DNA from: Orrella dioscoreae
GTDB taxonomy: Bacteria; Pseudomonadota; Gammaproteobacteria; Burkholderiales; Burkholderiaceae_B
Direction of reading: 5' to 3'
Assembly: GCF_900089455.2 (NCBI RefSeq)
Contig: NZ_LT907988.1
Coordinates: 2,418,001 to 2,482,000 of the forward strand
Length of the DNA stretch: 64,000 nt
Under the pieces are notes generated by a model, which saw nothing but the letters and a program-made list of their open reading frames with translations, searched no databases and was not told where the DNA came from. The position numbers and the translations under genes are program-made. How positions within the stretch are numbered: position 1 is the stretch's first letter; every line of letters begins with the position of its first letter. Of this stretch, positions 24,217-32,821 are shown piece after piece.

Positions 24217-25161
24217 TCAGGCAAGGATCGCCAGGGCGTCGGGCGCCCCCAGCGCCGCGGCTTCCGCGCGGATCCAGGTGACGACGTCGATCACGTCCTG
24301 GCGTGGCTGGGTGTCGGCCTGGATCAGCCAGTAGCCATAGCCGCCCACATGCCCGCCAGGCAGCGAGTCGAGCGAGATGAGCCGGCCATCGGCCAGCATC
24401 GGCGCCACCAGGGAATAGCGTCCCAGCGCGATGCCCTGGCCGGCCACCGCGGCCTGGATCACCTGGTCATACTGGTTGAAGCGCAGCAGGCCGCGCGCGC
24501 GGGTGCTGTCCAGGCCCGCCACGCTGAGCCTGTCGGCCCAGTGCAGCCAGGGCCGTCCAGGCACGTCGAACTCCAGCAGGACCAGCTCGCCAAGGCCTTG
24601 CGGGGTATCGAGCCTTGCCGAGGCGAAGGAGGGATGCGCCACGGGCAACACGGCCTCGCCGAACAGCCGCAATGCGCCGTGCGGCGCCTGCTTGTCGGCG
24701 CAATACCGGATGGCCAGGTCCACGTCTTCCTGGCGCAGGTCGATGAGCTTGTTGTTGGCCGCGACCCGCACGTCGATGGACGCGTGCTGCTGTTGGAACC
24801 GGCCCAGTCGCGGCAGCAGCCACAACGCGGTCACGCCGATGCTGGCCGTGATGGTGACGGGTTGGCGTTCGCGGTCATGCGCAAGGGAATAGAACGCATC
24901 CTGCAACTGCTGCACCACGCTGTCGGCGGTCCGGAACAGCCGTTCGCCTTCCGGCGTGAGGGTGATCGCGCGGTGGCCGCGCAGCAGCAGCTTCACGCCG
25001 AGCGCGGTCTCGAGCGCCTGGATCTGGCGGCTGACCGCGGACTGGGTGAGGCACAGGTCCTCGGCGGCCAACGTGATGCTCATGCGCCGCCCGACCGCGA
25101 CGAAACCGCGGATCAGGTCCAGCGAAGCAAGGCGGACTAGGGGCGTTGACATTCCGTTCAC
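24217..25161 (-). CDS. LysR-family transcriptional regulator (GcvA-like)
   Basis: 314 residues. The N-terminal winged helix (about 14-72) contains FVAVGRRMSITLAAEDLCLTQSAVSRQIQALE, and the effector domain starts near residue 100 (PVTITASIGVTALWLLPRL). The overall wording resembles GcvA/AmpR-type regulators. The start is GTG at 25161 or ATG at 25152 (MSTPLVRL); neither has a strong ribosome site. It borders the biosynthetic locus but does not share a divergent promoter with any of its three units, and its likely divergent partner is the hydrolase gene at 25249. Control of the biosynthetic genes is possible but not indicated by position. Confidence 0.9.
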   Translation of the reverse strand: MNGMSTPLVRLASLDLIRGFVAVGRRMSITLAAEDLCLTQSAVSRQIQALETALGVKLLLRGHRAITLTPEGERLFRTADSVVQQLQDAFYSLAHDRERQPVTITASIGVTALWLLPRLGRFQQQHASIDVRVAANNKLIDLRQEDVDLAIRYCADKQAPHGALRLFGEAVLPVAHPSFASARLDTPQGLGELVLLEFDVPGRPWLHWADRLSVAGLDSTRARGLLRFNQYDQVIQAAVAGQGIALGRYSLVAPMLADGRLISLDSLPGGHVGGYGYWLIQADTQPRQDVIDVVTWIRAEAAALGAPDALAILA

Positions 25162-25248
25162 TCATGCGAAAGGTCCTGAGAAGATTGATTGAGTCTTTTG
25201 GCCATGTCAAGTGAAATGGGGGCAAATCCTGATGGGGAGCATCCGCCT

Positions 25249-26277
25249 ATGTCCACCCAGCCTTCACCGCCACTGCCCATTTCCTTCCAGGCCGCCGACG
25301 GCCATACCCTGCATGGCAGGCTGTGGCGCCATGAGGGCAGGGACCCGGACCGCAGCCTGGTGATCCTGAATGCGGCGACGTCCGTGGCGAGCCGCTATTA
25401 CGGCCGTTACGCGGATTACCTGTTCCGGCACGGCATGGATGTCATGACCTACGACTATCGCGGCATCGGCCTGTCGCGCGAGGGGTCGTTGCGACAGCTG
25501 GATGCCGGGTGGACGACGTGGGGCGAGCAGGATTTCGAAGCGGCTATCCAGTACGCCTTCACGTCACGTCCCTACCAGCCCATCGACGTGGTGGCGCACA
25601 GCGTGGGGGGATTCGTCACCGGCCTGGCGGCCTCCAACCACCGCTTGCGCCGGGTGTGCACCGTGGGGGCGCAAATCGCCTATTGGCGCGACTTCGCGCC
25701 GCGCGACCGCTTGCGCATGTTGCTCAAGTGGCAGGTCGTCATGCCGACGCTGACCCGGCTGCTGGGCTACTTCCCGGGCAAGGCGCTGGGGTGGCTGGAG
25801 GACACGCCGCGCGGCGTCGTGCACGAATGGACCACGCACATGCGGCGCCTGGAAAGCCAGTTGCGCCGCGGCGTGCCGCCCGAGCGGATCGCCGGCAGGC
25901 AGGCGCTGGTGGAGCGTTGTGAAAACCTGTCCGCGCCCATCCTTGCCATCAGCGTGACGGATGACGATTTCGGGACGGAAGCCGCCATCGAGCGGCTGCT
26001 GGCCTACTTTCGCAACAGCCGCGCCACGCATCTGCGGATATCTCCAGAGTCCATCGGCGAGCCCCGCATCGGCCATTTCGCCTTCTTCCACAGCCGGTAC
26101 GAGAAAACGTTATGGCCGGTGTCCCTGAACTGGTTGCGCACGGGGTGCCTGGCCCCGGGAACGCCGGGCGTGGTGGTGGCGGCAGGGCGCCGCAACGATG
26201 GCATGCCGCCGGCCCGCGCGGCGGGCGGATCGCCTGGCGGCTTGCTGGGCGCGGCCGAGCCGCCTGGGCAGCCGTGA
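25249..26277 (+). CDS. Alpha/beta hydrolase (COG4757-like, serine aminopeptidase S33 type)
   Basis: 342 residues of alpha/beta hydrolase. The elbow reads VVAHSVGGFV (Ser of AHSVG). Strand motifs DVMTYDYRGIGLS and WTTWGEQDFEAAI are characteristic of the uncharacterised COG4757-like hydrolases. The start at 25249 has GGGGAG upstream; a longer frame from 25189 would run through promoter sequence of the divergent LysR gene. Residues after about 305 (PGVVVAAGRRNDG onwards) form a Gly/Ala/Pro-rich tail of low complexity. The LysR gene, 87 bp away on the other strand, is the natural candidate regulator. Substrate unknown. Confidence 0.82.
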   Translation: MSTQPSPPLPISFQAADGHTLHGRLWRHEGRDPDRSLVILNAATSVASRYYGRYADYLFRHGMDVMTYDYRGIGLSREGSLRQLDAGWTTWGEQDFEAAIQYAFTSRPYQPIDVVAHSVGGFVTGLAASNHRLRRVCTVGAQIAYWRDFAPRDRLRMLLKWQVVMPTLTRLLGYFPGKALGWLEDTPRGVVHEWTTHMRRLESQLRRGVPPERIAGRQALVERCENLSAPILAISVTDDDFGTEAAIERLLAYFRNSRATHLRISPESIGEPRIGHFAFFHSRYEKTLWPVSLNWLRTGCLAPGTPGVVVAAGRRNDGMPPARAAGGSPGGLLGAAEPPGQP

Positions 26278-26286
26278 CACAGCCCC

Positions 26287-26778
26287 TTATATGAGCAAGG
26301 GGCTGTCGGTCAGGCGATTCGGGGTGCCGGGCGACTCATCCGGCAGGGTGGCACGCAGCGTGTCCTCGATGCCTGAAATCGCCGCCAGCAAACCCGGCAG
26401 GTAGCGGCCCGCGCGCAGCGCCGACTGCAGCGTGTCGCACAGGGTCTGCCAATGCGCATCCGCCACCGGGACGCCACGGTCGGCGATGATCTCGATCCGG
26501 TGGTCACCCAATGCCACGTACAGCAGGACGCCGCTGCGCCCGGGCGTGTCCCAGACACGCCACCGCCCGAAGACCTCCAGCGCGCGTTCGTGGCTGTCGA
26601 GATGGCGCGAGGGGAGAGCGGTTTCCACTACGACGAGCAACTCGCCGGTGTGGCCCACCTCGCTGGCACGGATGGCGTCGGCCAACCGGGCGAGCGCGGC
26701 CGGGCCGAGCTGGCGCCAGCGTATCCAGTGCCCGGCAAGCGCGGTCCAGCCGCTGGCCGAGGCGATCCTGCCCGACAC
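26287..26778 (-). CDS. TPM-domain protein, second copy
   Basis: About 163 residues of TPM-like domain: LARLADAIRASEVGHTGELLVVVETALP, then GVLLYVALGDHRIEIIADRGVPV and ALRAGRYLPGLLAAISGIEDTL. This matches the short partner usually encoded after lemA and ygcG-type genes. The start is uncertain. A GTG at 26778, one base after the previous stop, avoids the poly-Ala upstream segment, which is a frame shadow of the Gly-rich tail of the previous gene. No signal peptide is seen with this start, though a short hydrophobic stretch may anchor it. Function unknown; members are linked to the cell envelope. Confidence 0.75.
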   Translation of the reverse strand: MSGRIASASGWTALAGHWIRWRQLGPAALARLADAIRASEVGHTGELLVVVETALPSRHLDSHERALEVFGRWRVWDTPGRSGVLLYVALGDHRIEIIADRGVPVADAHWQTLCDTLQSALRAGRYLPGLLAAISGIEDTLRATLPDESPGTPNRLTDSPLLI

Positions 26779-26779
26779 C

Positions 26780-27769
26780 TTACCAACGACCGGATGCACC
26801 ACCGCCTCCACTGCGGCCTCCGCCGCCGCCAAATCCACCGAACCCGCCACCGCCGCGGCTGGACCAGCCGCCCCCGCCGCGGCTGCTGCCGCCGCTTGAA
26901 CCGGACCAGCCGCCGCGGGATATCCGCGACGACGAGGCTTCGCGCTTGCGCGCATCGGCAAAGGCGAGCGACGCCAGGAAGCCGATGCCCGCGCCCAGCA
27001 GGCCCAGGAACCACGACCCCATCAGGGCATAGCCAAGGACTGCGCCCGCGCAGGCCGCGACCCACGGCGGCAGGGCCAGGATGAAGAGCCCGGCTATCGC
27101 CAGGACCTCGAAGGGCAGATGCCCCAGCAGGGACCTCAGCACCCCGGTGCCCCCTGCGCTGCGTGCCACCGGCGGCGGCAGCGGCTCGCCCCGCACCAGC
27201 ATGTCCAGGGCGTCCACGCCTGCCTGGATGCCGCGCGCGTAGTCGCCTTGCTGGAAGCGTGGCGTGATCTGTTCGCGGATGATGCGTGCCGCCAGGACGT
27301 CCGGCACCGCGCCTTCCAGGCCGTAGCCCACCTCGATGCGCAACGCCCGATCGGACTTCGCCACCAGCAACAGGATGCCGTCGTCCACGTTGCCGCGGCC
27401 CAGGCGCCAGGCGTCGAAGGTGCGCGTCGCGTACTGCTCGATGGTGGCATCGCCGGTCGAGTCGATGATCAGGACAGCAAGCTGCGCACCCTTGTCGCGC
27501 TCCAGCGCGGCCAGTTTCCGGTCGAGCGCGTCGCGGGTGCTGGCCGGGAGCGTGGACGTCTGGTCCGTGACGCGTTGCCGCAGCGCGGGCACCTCGTCCT
27601 GGCCGGCGGACGGCGCCACGACGGGAGGCGAGGGGCTGCCTGCGTCGGCCGGGGCGCCCGCGGCCGGCGCGCCCAGGCCCAGACTTACCGCGAACAGCAT
27701 CAGCACGGACAGCCAGGCGCGCCAGATGCGCAAGGCGCCGCGCCCGGCAGCCGCGAGCGCCGCCATCAT
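26780..27769 (-). CDS. YgcG-family TPM-domain membrane protein with Gly-rich tail
   Basis: 329 residues. A signal peptide (about 1-42) is followed by a TPM domain at about 60-200 (VTDQTSTLPASTRDALDRKLAALE, QLAVLIIDSTGDATIEQYA, GILLLVAKSDRALRIEVGYGLEG). One or two membrane segments follow near 230-290 (FEVLAIAGLFILALPPWV, FLGLLGAGIGFLASLAFA). A Ser/Gly tail of repeated SSRGGG and GGGFGGFGG ends the protein, as usual for YgcG relatives. The start ATG at 27769 overlaps the lemA stop (ATGA). TPM proteins occur with LemA in many bacteria, with proposed roles in envelope stress and photosystem or membrane protein turnover. Confidence 0.88.
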   Translation of the reverse strand: MMAALAAAGRGALRIWRAWLSVLMLFAVSLGLGAPAAGAPADAGSPSPPVVAPSAGQDEVPALRQRVTDQTSTLPASTRDALDRKLAALERDKGAQLAVLIIDSTGDATIEQYATRTFDAWRLGRGNVDDGILLLVAKSDRALRIEVGYGLEGAVPDVLAARIIREQITPRFQQGDYARGIQAGVDALDMLVRGEPLPPPVARSAGGTGVLRSLLGHLPFEVLAIAGLFILALPPWVAACAGAVLGYALMGSWFLGLLGAGIGFLASLAFADARKREASSSRISRGGWSGSSGGSSRGGGGWSSRGGGGFGGFGGGGGRSGGGGASGRW

Positions 27770-28392
27770 TGCGCCGGCGCGGGCTTCGGCGCTTGCGTGC
27801 CGTTGCCGAAGTCGATGCGGGGCGCGTTGGAAATGGCGGCTTCGTTCTCGACGGAGAAATTGGCCTTGGGGCTGTAGCCGAAGATCTTGGCGGTGATGAC
27901 ACCGGGGAACTGGCGCACCAGCACGTTGTATTGCTGGACCGCCTGCACGTAGCGATTGCGTGCCACGGTGATGCGGTTCTCGGTGCCTTCCAGCTGCACC
28001 ATCAGGTCGCGGAACAGCCCGTCGGCCTTCAGTTGCGGATAGTTCTCGGTGACCATCAGCAGCCGCGACAGCGCCGAGCTCAGTTCGCTCTGGGCCTGCT
28101 GGAAGCGCTGCAGCATCTGCGGGTCGTCCAGCTGGTCGGCGGTGATATTGACGGAGCCCACGCGGGCGCGGGCATTCGTCACGTCGGTCAGCACCTGCTG
28201 TTCGTGGGCGGCATAGCCCTTCACCGTGGCGACCAGGTTGGGCACCAGGTCGGCGCGCCGCTGGTACTGGTTCAGCACCTCCGACCAGGCCGCCTTGACC
28301 TGCTCGTCGGCCGCCTGCATGGCGTTGTAGCCGCAACCGGACAGGCTCAGGCTGGAGAGAAAGAGGAACAGGTAGGCGGCGAGACGTTTCAT
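27766..28392 (-). CDS. lemA: LemA-family lipoprotein
   Basis: 208 residues. A lipoprotein signal (LSSLSLSGCGYN, Cys20) precedes the long-helix LemA domain: DEQVKAAWSEVLNQYQRRADLVPNLVATVKGYA, then NARARV, LSRLLMVTENYPQLKAD, RITVARNRYVQAVQQYN and FPGVITAKIFGY. These are clear family signatures. It should be anchored in the inner or outer membrane. It is the first gene of a three-gene unit with two TPM-domain proteins, a widespread arrangement of unknown biochemical function. Confidence 0.92.
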   Translation of the reverse strand: MKRLAAYLFLFLSSLSLSGCGYNAMQAADEQVKAAWSEVLNQYQRRADLVPNLVATVKGYAAHEQQVLTDVTNARARVGSVNITADQLDDPQMLQRFQQAQSELSSALSRLLMVTENYPQLKADGLFRDLMVQLEGTENRITVARNRYVQAVQQYNVLVRQFPGVITAKIFGYSPKANFSVENEAAISNAPRIDFGNGTQAPKPAPAQ

Positions 28393-28573
28393 CTTCTGGG
28401 GCTTGGACGAATAAGGGTGCCTGATTACAACAGGTTTGGACAAGACAGGGCAACGGGGCGCGCGCAGCGGGTGCGTCCCAGGGGGCATATCCATATGAAA
28501 CATCAATCCTAGGGCAGGCATGCCGCGCTTGCTACTGTATCCGGTTGATCTGTCCCCATCCGGAGGCCCGTCT

Positions 28574-29776
28574 TTGACTTCAGCCGTTGATCGCTTCGGC
28601 GACATCACCCCGTTCATCACCCTGCGCCGTGACCTGCACGCCCACCCCGAACTGGGATATGCCGAACACCGCACGGCCGGGATCGTCGCCGCCCGACTGA
28701 AGGAATGGGGCTGGACGGTGCACGGGGGCATTGCCGGCACCGGCGTGGTCGGTGTGCTGCAAGGCAGCCTGCCCGGCGGCACGCGCACCATCGGCCTGCG
28801 CGCCGACCTGGACGCCTTGCCGCTCGCCGAGGAAAACCAGTTCGCGCACCGTTCGCGCCACGAAGGCCGCATGCACGCCTGTGGCCACGATGGCCACACC
28901 ACCATGCTGCTGGCCGCGGCCTGGGAATTGGCCCGCACGCGGCAATTCGCGGGCACGGTGCATGCCATCTTCCAGCCTGCCGAGGAGATGGGGCAGGCGG
29001 GCGCGCGCAAGATGATCGAGGAAGGACTGTTCGAACGCTTCCCCTGTGATGCCGTCTTCGCGCTGCACAACTTCGCGTTGGATCGCGTGGGGACTTTCGC
29101 CTTGAACCACGGGGCGCTCATGGCGTCCAGCAATACCTATCGCATCACGGTGAGCGGGCAGGGCACGCATGCCTCGCTGCCGCACACCGGCGTGGATCCG
29201 GTCGCGGCCACCATCGACATCGCGCAGCAGTTGCAGACCCTGGTGGCGCGCCATGTCGATTCGCGCGACCGGGCATTGCTGGCGGTCACGCAGATCCAGG
29301 GCTCCAACGCGCCCAACGCCATTCCCGACACGGCCTGGGTGGGCGGCACCGTGCGCACCTTCTCGCTGGACGCGCTGGACCGCATCGAGGCCGCCTTGCG
29401 CCGCCAGGCCACGCACACCGCGCAGGCGCATGGCTGCACGGCCGAGGTGAGCTTCGTGCGGGCCTCGCCGCCGCTGGTCAACCATCCGGCCGAAGCCCGC
29501 TTTGCCGCCGAGGTCATGCGCGAGCTGGCGGGCGACGATGGCGTGCAGGAGGACTACCCCGCCGTCTTCAGCGCGGAAGACTTCGCGCACATGCTGCGCG
29601 CGCGCCCGGGATGCTATGCCTTCATCGGCAATGGCCAGGGCGACCACCGCCTGCCCGGTCATGGCGCGGGCCCCTGCGTGATCCACAACCGCTCCTACGA
29701 CTTCAACGACGACATCCTCGCCACCGGCGCGGCCTATTTCGTGCGGCTGGCCGAGCGCTGGCTGCAACCCTCCTGA
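28574..29776 (+). CDS. M20-family amidohydrolase (hippurate hydrolase/N-acyl amino acid type)
   Basis: Cytoplasmic zinc or manganese amidohydrolase of about 400 residues. The M20D metal sites are visible: RMHACGHDGHTTML and IFQPAEEMGQAGA with the catalytic Glu pair, and VFALHNF. DLHAHPELGYAEHRTA at the start is also typical. I prefer a TTG start at 28574, which has GGAGG 8 bases upstream; an ATG at 28520 extends the frame by 18 residues without a ribosome site. The tctC-like gene follows within 15 bp, suggesting uptake and cleavage of an N-acylated or amide compound. The exact substrate is not visible. Confidence 0.88.
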   Translation: MTSAVDRFGDITPFITLRRDLHAHPELGYAEHRTAGIVAARLKEWGWTVHGGIAGTGVVGVLQGSLPGGTRTIGLRADLDALPLAEENQFAHRSRHEGRMHACGHDGHTTMLLAAAWELARTRQFAGTVHAIFQPAEEMGQAGARKMIEEGLFERFPCDAVFALHNFALDRVGTFALNHGALMASSNTYRITVSGQGTHASLPHTGVDPVAATIDIAQQLQTLVARHVDSRDRALLAVTQIQGSNAPNAIPDTAWVGGTVRTFSLDALDRIEAALRRQATHTAQAHGCTAEVSFVRASPPLVNHPAEARFAAEVMRELAGDDGVQEDYPAVFSAEDFAHMLRARPGCYAFIGNGQGDHRLPGHGAGPCVIHNRSYDFNDDILATGAAYFVRLAERWLQPS

Positions 29777-29790
29777 TGCAAGGAACCCTC

Positions 29791-30765
29791 ATGCGCTTCA
29801 TCCCCTTTACCCTTCGCGGCGCGGCCGTTCTTGCCGTGTCCGCGGCGCTGGGCCTGGCGTCGGCCGCCGTGCAGGCCGAACGCGTCATCCGCATCGTCGT
29901 GCCTTTCGGCCCGGGGGCCACGCAAGACACCGTGGCGCGAACCTTCAGCCAGGAACTCGGCCAGGCGCTGGGCGCCACGGTCGTGGTGGAAAACCGCGCG
30001 GGCGCGGGCGGCAGTGTCGGCACTGCGCAGGTCGCGCGCAGCGCGCCGGACGGCAACACCCTGGTGCTGGCGGCGGCCAGCCATCACCTGAGCGGCCACC
30101 TGTACAGCAAGCTGCCCTACGACCCCGTGAAGGACTTCGTCGGCGTGGCCTATCTGGGCCGCACCGGTTATGTGGTCGGCGTGCCGGCCTCGCTGGGCGT
30201 CGACTCCCTGCAGGCCTGGATCGCACAGGCCAAGGCCAGGCCGGGTGCCTTCAACTATGCGTCGGCAGGCAACGGCAGCGCTTCGCACCTGGCGACCGCG
30301 CTGCTTGCAGCCAAGGCGGGGCTGGACCTGCAGCACATCCCGTTGAAGTCGACGGGCGATGCGACGACGGAACTGCTGGCGGGCCGTGTGCAGGTGGTGA
30401 CAGGCGCGTCGATCGCCATGCTGGCCTTCAAGGAAGATGCGCGCGTGACGCTGCTGGCGTATTCGGGGCAGTCCCGTTCCCGCTTCCTGCCCGACCTGCC
30501 CACGGTGGCCGAGGCCGGCGTGCCGGGCTATGCCTTCGATTCCTGGCTGGGCCTGCTCGCGCCAGCAGGCACGCCGCCCGCGGAAATCGACAAGTTGAAC
30601 AAGGCGGTCAACCAGGTGCTGGCGAACCCGGTCGTGCAGGAACGCCTGGCACGCGTCGGCGTGGAAGCCGCGACGGAGTCGGCCCAGGGCTTCCAGGCCT
30701 TGCTGAAGGACGATTGGACGCTGTCGGGCGAGGTCGTGCAGGCGGCAGGGGGACGGATAGACTGA
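29791..30765 (+). CDS. Bug/TctC-family periplasmic receptor
   Basis: 324 residues with a signal peptide (cleavage near VQAE) and the Bug-family signatures: RIVVPFGPGATQDTVAR, VVVENRAGAGGSVGT, DGNTLVLA, LPYDPVKDF, and FLPDLPTVAEAGVPGYAFDSWLGLLAPAGTP. These receptors bind carboxylated or amide ligands and are greatly expanded in Bordetella and relatives, many lacking a cognate permease, as here. The second ATG (29791) is preferred because AAGGAA precedes it; the first at 29776 overlaps the amidohydrolase stop. It probably serves the same catabolic role as the M20 gene. Confidence 0.92.
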   Translation: MRFIPFTLRGAAVLAVSAALGLASAAVQAERVIRIVVPFGPGATQDTVARTFSQELGQALGATVVVENRAGAGGSVGTAQVARSAPDGNTLVLAAASHHLSGHLYSKLPYDPVKDFVGVAYLGRTGYVVGVPASLGVDSLQAWIAQAKARPGAFNYASAGNGSASHLATALLAAKAGLDLQHIPLKSTGDATTELLAGRVQVVTGASIAMLAFKEDARVTLLAYSGQSRSRFLPDLPTVAEAGVPGYAFDSWLGLLAPAGTPPAEIDKLNKAVNQVLANPVVQERLARVGVEAATESAQGFQALLKDDWTLSGEVVQAAGGRID

Positions 30766-30771
30766 GTCGGG

Positions 30772-30792
30772 GGGGCGCGCACGCCCCTCTTT
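30772..30792 (+). terminator. Terminator-like hairpin after the TctC-like gene
   Basis: GGGGCG-CGCA-CGCCCC stem followed by TCTTT, 7 bp after the stop and between convergent genes. The stem is short and the T tract broken. Confidence 0.45.
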
Positions 30793-30826
30793 CGGGGGCC
30801 GGAAGCGAGACGTTTCCTTGACGCGC

Positions 30827-31756
30827 TTACTCGATGTTCTGCGCCTGTTCCCGCATCTGCTCGATCAGCAGTTTCAGGTCCATCGCCGCGCGCGTGACCT
30901 CCATGCCGCCGGCCTTCGAGCCCAGCGTGTTGGCCTCGCGGTTCATTTCCTGGAAGAGGAAGTCCAGGCGCTTGCCGGCGCTGCCGCCGCGCTTGCCGCC
31001 GGCCTCGCCGGTTTGCAGGATGTGGCGCAGTTCCTGCAGGTGGGCGCGCAGGCGTGCCAGCTCCTCGGCCACGTCGATGCGCAGCGCGAAGAGGGCGGCT
31101 TCCGACGACAGGCGCTCGGACAGTTCCTCGCCGCTGATGTGGGTGAAGCCGCCCGGGAAGGCCTGTTCGACCGTGTCGCGCAGCTTGGTGGCCAGGCGTT
31201 CGCGATGGTCGGCCAGCAGTTGGGGCAGGTGTCCTTCCACCTGGTCGACGATGGCGGCCACCTGGGCCGCGCAATCCAGCATGACTTCCGCCAGGCGTTC
31301 GCCTTCGCGGCGGCGTGCCGCCTGCAGCTGGGCCACGGCGTCGCGCGCCGCCGCCACCGCGCCCGCGGCCCAGGCCTGCAGGTCGGGGCCGGTGTTGTTG
31401 CGCTGGCCGGGCCAGTTCAGCAGTTCGACCAGGCGCGGCTGGTCCATGCCGGGAAACACGGCGCGCGCCACTTCCAGGTCATCGGCGACCGAGCGCAGCC
31501 ATTGCGGGTCCAGCTTGGGCGTCTCGGTCGCGGCGCGGCGCGCATAGGCGGCGCGCACTTCGATCTTGCCGCGTGCCACCGAACCGTTCAGCAGGTCGCG
31601 CAGCGGCGCCTCGGCCAGGCGCAGGTCCTCGGGCAGGCGGAACTGCAAGTCCAGGAAGCGGCTGTTGACGCTGCGCAGCTCCACGGTCAGGGTCACGTCG
31701 TCGAGTTCGGTCTGGGCGCTGCCGAAGGCAGTCATGCTGTCGAGTTGGGGTTTCAT
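30827..31756 (-). CDS. yicC: YicC/YloC-family endoribonuclease
   Basis: 309 residues. Family signatures: SMTAFGSA at the start, VELRSVNSRFLDLQFRLP, GKIEVRAAY, and at the C-terminus GKRLDFLFQEMNREANTLGSKA with LKLLIEQMREQAQNIE. E. coli YicC is a stress-linked endoribonuclease that helps degrade the small RNA RyhB. The start at 31756 (MKPQLDSMTAF) or at the eighth codon is possible. It diverges from rph, a common neighbour pairing, with 133 bp between starts. Confidence 0.92.
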   Translation of the reverse strand: MKPQLDSMTAFGSAQTELDDVTLTVELRSVNSRFLDLQFRLPEDLRLAEAPLRDLLNGSVARGKIEVRAAYARRAATETPKLDPQWLRSVADDLEVARAVFPGMDQPRLVELLNWPGQRNNTGPDLQAWAAGAVAAARDAVAQLQAARRREGERLAEVMLDCAAQVAAIVDQVEGHLPQLLADHRERLATKLRDTVEQAFPGGFTHISGEELSERLSSEAALFALRIDVAEELARLRAHLQELRHILQTGEAGGKRGGSAGKRLDFLFQEMNREANTLGSKAGGMEVTRAAMDLKLLIEQMREQAQNIE

Positions 31757-31889
31757 GCAGGGGCGCGTCGCGTGTCAGGGAAGTAACGCCCCATGATACG
31801 CGTTCCGGCAGCGCGGCCTCGCCGGGCGGTGTACCTGCGCTGGCGGCAGCCCCTTACAATCCGGGCACAACGCAAACCAGGAGTCCAGC

Positions 31890-32633
31890 ATGACCGTCCC
31901 GTCCACCCCGATCACCCGCCGTCCCGAGGCCCGCGCCGCCAACAGCCTGCGCCCGCTGGCCATCACGCGCGGCTATGCGCCGTATGCCGAGGGTTCCGCG
32001 CTGATCCAGCTGGGCGGCACGCACGTGCTGTGCACGGCCAGCGTGCTGGACAAGGTGCCCGGCTTCATGAAGGGCCAGGGCCGTGGCTGGGTGACGGCCG
32101 AATACGGCATGCTGCCGCGCGCCACCCATACGCGCGGCGACCGCGAGGCTGCCCGGGGCAAGCAGAGCGGCCGCACGCAGGAAATCCAGCGCCTGGTCGG
32201 CCGCAGCCTGCGCGCGGTGTTCGACCTGGAAGCGTTGGGCGAGCGCACGCTGCAGATCGATTGCGACGTGATCCAGGCCGATGGCGGCACGCGTTGCGCC
32301 AGCATCACGGGCGCCTGGGTGGCGGCGGCCGACGCAGTGGACTGGCTGATCGCCCGCGGCGACCTGAGCGCCAGCCCGCTGCGCGACCACGTCGCCGCCG
32401 TGTCGGTGGGCCTGGTGCAAGGCCAGCCGCTGCTGGACCTGGACTATCCGGAGGACTCCGGTTGCGACGCGGACGTGAACGTCGTCATGACGGGCAGCGG
32501 CCACCTGGTGGAAGTGCAGGGCACGGCTGAAGGCCTGGCGTTTTCGCGTGCGGAACTGGACCATCTGCTGGACCTGGCGCAGGCCGGCATCGGCCAGCTG
32601 GTGGAGGGCCAGAAGGCCTGCCGCGCGGGCTGA
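31890..32633 (+). CDS. rph: Ribonuclease PH
   Basis: Phosphorolytic 3'-5' exoribonuclease of 247 residues that trims tRNA 3' ends. Signatures: [57 protein letters not shown] with phosphate-binding residues, [19 protein letters not shown], and [14 protein letters not shown]. It forms a hexamer in the cytoplasm. CAGGAG precedes the start, and TACAAT at 31855-31860 is a good -10 candidate for its promoter. Confidence 0.96.
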   Translation: MTVPSTPITRRPEARAANSLRPLAITRGYAPYAEGSALIQLGGTHVLCTASVLDKVPGFMKGQGRGWVTAEYGMLPRATHTRGDREAARGKQSGRTQEIQRLVGRSLRAVFDLEALGERTLQIDCDVIQADGGTRCASITGAWVAAADAVDWLIARGDLSASPLRDHVAAVSVGLVQGQPLLDLDYPEDSGCDADVNVVMTGSGHLVEVQGTAEGLAFSRAELDHLLDLAQAGIGQLVEGQKACRAG

Positions 32634-32821
32634 TCCGCGCCGTCCCCATGCGCGGCAGGCGCCGTGCATGGGCTTTGCCCCAATGGGGGGCGCCAGAAAG
32701 CGTCATGATTCGTCATGTGCGGCAAGTGTCGGCGCTTTTGTCCGGCAACTGTAAAGAAACCGCCAAGTCCGCAATCGATAATCGCGTACAAAGCGCCGCT
32801 TGTGGCGCCAGTCGGATCATC

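Noticed and set aside
24217-25161. The adjacent LysR protein as regulator of the three shared promoters
   Set aside because: The palindrome lacks the T-N11-A LysR pattern, and the gene is not divergent from any of the three units. It is kept only as a weak possibility.
28520-28573. 18-codon N-terminal extension of the M20 amidohydrolase
   Set aside because: No ribosome site; the TTG at 28574 has GGAGG at ideal spacing.
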